DNA of 64,000 nt from Echinicola vietnamensis DSM 17526 (GTDB lineage: Bacteria; Bacteroidota; Bacteroidia; Cytophagales; Cyclobacteriaceae): the NCBI RefSeq assembly GCF_000325705.1, contig NC_019904.1, positions 752,001 to 816,000 on the forward strand, given 5' to 3'. Of the stretch, positions 62,765-64,000 are shown one piece after another. The notes under the pieces were generated by a model. It saw nothing but the letters and a program-made list of their open reading frames with translations. It was not told where the DNA came from and did no database searches. The position numbers were made by a program, and so were the translations under genes. Position 1 is the stretch's first letter. Every line of letters starts with the position of its first letter.

Positions 62765-63304
62765 CTATTTATTTTTTTTCTTTCCTGAACCGTACTCGTT
62801 CATCCCTGGCAAATCGGTTTTCTCTGCCAACATATTCAAATCCTGATAGGTGAAATTCCCCAGCATGCTCAGCAAAGTGAATTCGCTATTAGAGCCTGAA
62901 ATCATCAGCAGCTCCACCACCTTACCGCCTTCTTCTCTGACCATAAATTTCAAGCTGCTTTCCTTGTCTTGGACATCCATAAGGTCCTCGTACTTATTAC
63001 GTGTCAGGGTACCCATCGCCTCTTTATAGAGCGCTTTACCGTCCACCTTTTCCCCGCTAAGGATCCGGATTCCTTTCACCTTTGAAATCAACTCTCCCAT
63101 TTCCTTGGCGTCCTCGTCATCTCCCTCTTGGGCAGAGGATTTCAGAAAACCACCTGCCATCTGCATCATCTTTGGGCTGATATACACCCTGGAAAAATCA
63201 TCCTGCTCCATGTACTTGGAGAAAAATTTCACGATAGCATCATCCTGCGCCTGCGCCACAGAAGCCATCATCATCAACACGATTAAACTGATCCACTTTT
63301 TCAT
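62765..63304 (-). CDS. DUF4252 domain secreted protein (first copy)
   Basis: A 179-residue exported protein with a signal peptide (ISLIVLMMMASVAQAQ). It has the family pattern DDAIVKFFSKYMEQDDFSRV and KVKGIRILSGEKVDGKALYK with a C-terminal sheet (SSLKFMVREEGGKVVELLMI). It is a divergent paralogue of the following gene, sharing the same fold order, so a tandem duplication is likely. Its start overlaps the stop of the putative anti-sigma gene by 4 bases. Confidence 0.8.
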   Translation of the reverse strand: MKKWISLIVLMMMASVAQAQDDAIVKFFSKYMEQDDFSRVYISPKMMQMAGGFLKSSAQEGDDEDAKEMGELISKVKGIRILSGEKVDGKALYKEAMGTLTRNKYEDLMDVQDKESSLKFMVREEGGKVVELLMISGSNSEFTLLSMLGNFTYQDLNMLAEKTDLPGMNEYGSGKKKNK

Positions 63305-63741
63305 TTTTCCTCCTCTTTGATTTCTTTGATGTTAAATAATTCATTTGTCGTCCCCAGGTGTTTGATGTCCTCCAACGGCTTCATCGATGATGTCCCCTTC
63401 TCCATATTTTGCTGGATCAAGGCCAAGACCTCCACGACTTGGTGATATGCCTCTTCCTCCTGCACCCTTTTCTGTTGCTCAAAGAAAAGCCAACCCAAAG
63501 CCAGGAAAACGACCACGATCGCCGCCACTTTCTGCCAAGCCCCTAAGCCACTTGTCATCCTTGGCGCTGCCTTGGGTGAGGGCTCATTTTGCGCCATCTC
63601 CTCCAGCCCCAGGATCATCATCCGCTCTTCCTCAAATCCAGAGGATTGCTTCAAAAGCTCCTTGAGACGCCGCTCTTCTTCAAGACTGGTATTGCCTTCG
63701 TAATACCTGTCCAATAATGCCTTGATTTGTTCTTCCATCAT
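63301..63741 (-). CDS. Putative anti-sigma factor / membrane-anchored regulator
   Basis: A 146-residue protein with a cytoplasmic N-terminal helical region (ALLDRYYEGNTSLEEERRLK, the type of beginning common to Bacteroidota anti-sigma proteins), one membrane helix (about 70-86, KVAAIVVVFLALGWLFF) and a short extracytoplasmic tail. It directly follows the sigma factor gene with a 4-base overlap (ATGA), the usual arrangement for an anti-sigma protein. No FecR sensing domain is present. The role is inferred from topology and context. Confidence 0.6.
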   Translation of the reverse strand: MMEEQIKALLDRYYEGNTSLEEERRLKELLKQSSGFEEERMMILGLEEMAQNEPSPKAAPRMTSGLGAWQKVAAIVVVFLALGWLFFEQQKRVQEEEAYHQVVEVLALIQQNMEKGTSSMKPLEDIKHLGTTNELFNIKEIKEEEK

Positions 63742-64000
63742 TTCCGCTGATTTGTTAAAAACGACTGCAGCTTTTTCCTCGCCCTGAACATATTGACTTT
63801 CACTTGATCCATGGAAATGTCCATATACTCTGCGATCTCTTCGTAAGTCAACCCCTCCACTTCCCTGAGCTGGAAAACCTCCTGTTGCTTTTCAGGAAGC
63901 TCTCTTAGAAACCTAAAGACCAGCTTCACCGCCGGGGAAACTTCCTCCGTTTCGGCTACAGGAACCTCAGGAATTTCATCCTCAGCTTCTATCACCACCC
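63738..64000 (-). CDS. ECF RNA polymerase sigma factor, N-terminus beyond window
   Basis: Only the C-terminal part (about 87 residues) is in the window and the start lies off the right edge. The visible portion is sigma region 4: a helix pair with LRELPEKQQEVFQLREVEGL and the helix-turn-helix TYEEIAEYMDISMDQVKVNM followed by the basic FRARKKLQSFL tail. An acidic stretch rich in Glu and Pro precedes it. It heads the sigma/anti-sigma/DUF4252 operon, with overlapping stop and start codons. Confidence 0.88.
   Translation of the reverse strand, partial: VVIEAEDEIPEVPVAETEEVSPAVKLVFRFLRELPEKQQEVFQLREVEGLTYEEIAEYMDISMDQVKVNMFRARKKLQSFLTNQRK

Noticed and set aside
1..64000. CRISPR arrays, tRNA and rRNA genes
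   Set aside because: No regularly spaced repeats, cloverleaf with a T-loop GTTCRA motif, or rRNA sequence was recognised by reading.

Overview
The window is a chromosomal segment of a Bacteroidota bacterium, most likely order Cytophagales, family Cyclobacteriaceae (an Echinicola/Cyclobacterium-type genome). That is inferred from protein families rather than a marker gene: DUF4421 and DUF4252 proteins, a THUMP-like (PG_1098-type) methyltransferase, a lamin-tail-domain surface protein, a TPR-LytS-type histidine kinase with a LytTR regulator, DksA-like proteins without a zinc site, and several -7 boxes of the Bacteroidota type TAnnTTTG. No rRNA, tRNA or CRISPR array was seen.

Layout. 1-7.96 kb: RNase R (cut by the left edge), a PolB-like 3'-5' exonuclease, LipB, a YraN-type nuclease-fold protein, a YwqK/MORN-like secreted protein, a class I aminotransferase and two glycosyltransferases. 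8-11.2 kb: gene-poor and repeat-rich, with a promoter/terminator-bracketed candidate small RNA and one small membrane protein. 11.2-18.1 kb: a DUF4421 protein and a complete RND efflux operon (adaptor, permease, TolC-like). 18.4-23.7 kb: a TPR histidine kinase, a LytTR response regulator and an MltF-like lytic transglycosylase. 24-29.6 kb: glyS, small envelope proteins, a dispersed repeat and a dipeptidyl peptidase IV. 29.8-32.8 kb: a double-glycine leader peptide, ddl and metK. 33.2-37.8 kb: a Leloir galactose operon (galM-galK-galT) behind a LacI-type regulator. 37.8-39.6 kb: repeats and an IS110-family element inserted in a palindromic repeat. 40-42.4 kb: cysS and an M28 peptidase. 42.9-45.7 kb: an accessory cassette of an HExxH protein and three small secreted proteins. 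46-50.8 kb: rimP-nusA-infB. 51-57.3 kb: a Rof-like protein, a THUMP-like methyltransferase, asd, a lamin-tail protein and an isoaspartyl peptidase. 57.5-62.2 kb: a DksA-like protein, scpB, an RluB/RsuA-type pseudouridine synthase, a 22-residue peptide ORF, a DUF427 protein and a mercuric-reductase-like flavoprotein. 62.2-64 kb: an ECF sigma factor (cut by the right edge), a putative anti-sigma protein and two DUF4252 proteins in one overlapping operon.

The strongest discovery is in the IS110 element (38199-39504). Its roughly 280-base 5' non-coding end reads as a bridge RNA. One stem-loop carries 8-base guides matching both sides of the actual insertion site. A second stem-loop carries a 10-base match to the joined element ends. 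The target is a conserved motif of a palindromic repeat family whose uninterrupted relatives lie in the same window, so the pre-insertion sequence can be reconstructed. Other leads are the bacteriocin-like GG-leader peptide (29799-30032), the 22-residue hydrophobic peptide (60331-60399), the HExxH cassette whose reading frame starts inside a dispersed repeat, and an amber codon inside a signal peptide at 45230.
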